This document shows, piece after piece, positions 51,199 through 51,239 of a stretch of 51,239 nt of DNA. The notes beneath the pieces were generated by a model. That model searched no databases. It was given only the letters and a program-made list of their open reading frames with translations, and was not told where the DNA came from. Each line of letters starts with the position of its first letter. The stretch's first letter is position 1. Source of the stretch: Lysinibacillus boronitolerans JCM 21713 = 10a = NBRC 103108. Lineage in GTDB: Bacteria > Bacillota > Bacilli > Bacillales_A > Planococcaceae. The DNA is taken from positions 1-51,239 of the forward strand of contig NZ_JPVR01000053.1 of the NCBI RefSeq assembly GCF_000772935.1, in the 5' to 3' direction. Both the position numbers and the translations under genes were made by a program.

Positions 51199-51239
51199 GC
51201 CTAGCGACGTCCTACTCTCACAGGGGGAAGCCCCCAACT
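51199..51239 (-). rRNA. rrf: 5S ribosomal RNA, 3' end (partial)
   Basis: The last 41 nt read on the minus strand as the 3' part of a Bacillales 5S rRNA: GGGGGCTTCCCCC hairpin, then TGTGAGAGTAGGACG and a GTCGCTAGGC end. The rest of the gene, and presumably 23S and 16S, lie beyond the right edge. Confidence 0.92.

Overview
The window is low-GC Firmicute DNA, most likely from Lysinibacillus or a close relative in the Bacillales. The genes have strong AGGAGG-type ribosome binding sites and many TTG or GTG starts. The gene content is also typical: a seven-gene Mrp antiporter operon, ArtPQM-, HssRS- and YxlEFG-type modules, and an rRNA operon entering from the right edge. The genus is an inference; no 16S sequence is present.

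Layout. 1-5.9 kb is an accessory island on the minus strand: the start of a secreted discoidin-domain protein (cut by the window edge), a phage-tail-collar protein, a GNAT acetyltransferase, three tandem paralogous helical proteins that look like pore-forming-toxin subunits, and a truncated GNAT. 6.5-8.8 kb is an arginine-type ABC importer (artPQM) with a possible ARG box. 9.2-13 kb is a large hybrid sensor kinase with its response regulator. 13.2-19 kb is the mrpABCDEFG Na+/H+ antiporter operon, followed by a KdpD-like universal stress protein. 20.2-24.6 kb holds an Fsr-type MFS exporter, a DUF421 protein, a HEPN-like/CBS protein and a MerR-GAP pair. 24.6-28 kb holds a yxlEFG-like ABC exporter operon and a sugar kinase/phosphatase pair. 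28.2-29.7 kb has a GNAT and an EamA transporter. 29.9-36.3 kb is a five-gene import and catabolism cluster: lipoprotein, ATPase, fused permease, argininosuccinate-lyase-like enzyme and BadF-type kinase. 36.4-41.1 kb has a transglutaminase-like protein, a CstR-type repressor, an atypical glycosyltransferase and a Sel1-repeat protein. 41.1-46.2 kb holds the HssRS heme-sensor system with a small oxidase-like membrane protein, a GntR-DUF1648 operon and a frameshifted LysR gene. 46.3-51.2 kb has an O-methyltransferase, the glyoxylate shunt genes aceA-aceB, a divergent LytTR regulator, and the 3' end of a 5S rRNA.

How the parts connect. Several regulatory links can be read directly. (1) The same inverted repeat, TTTGTTATA-N7-TATAACAAA, precedes both the GntR-DUF1648 operon and the yxlEFG-like operon almost 19 kb away, so one YtrA-type repressor probably controls both. 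(2) A direct repeat matching the known HssR box sits between hssS and the small four-helix oxidase-like gene, which predicts a heme-induced target other than HrtAB. (3) Two 10-bp direct repeats 21 bp apart lie upstream of the LytTR gene, facing aceA. (4) The aceB ribosome binding site is the 3' arm of a perfect 8-bp hairpin. (5) A 19-bp-spaced promoter with a central palindrome precedes the MerR gene.

The best candidates for undescribed biology are the tripartite toxin-like island, the transporter/lyase/kinase cluster and the HssR-linked oxidase-like protein.
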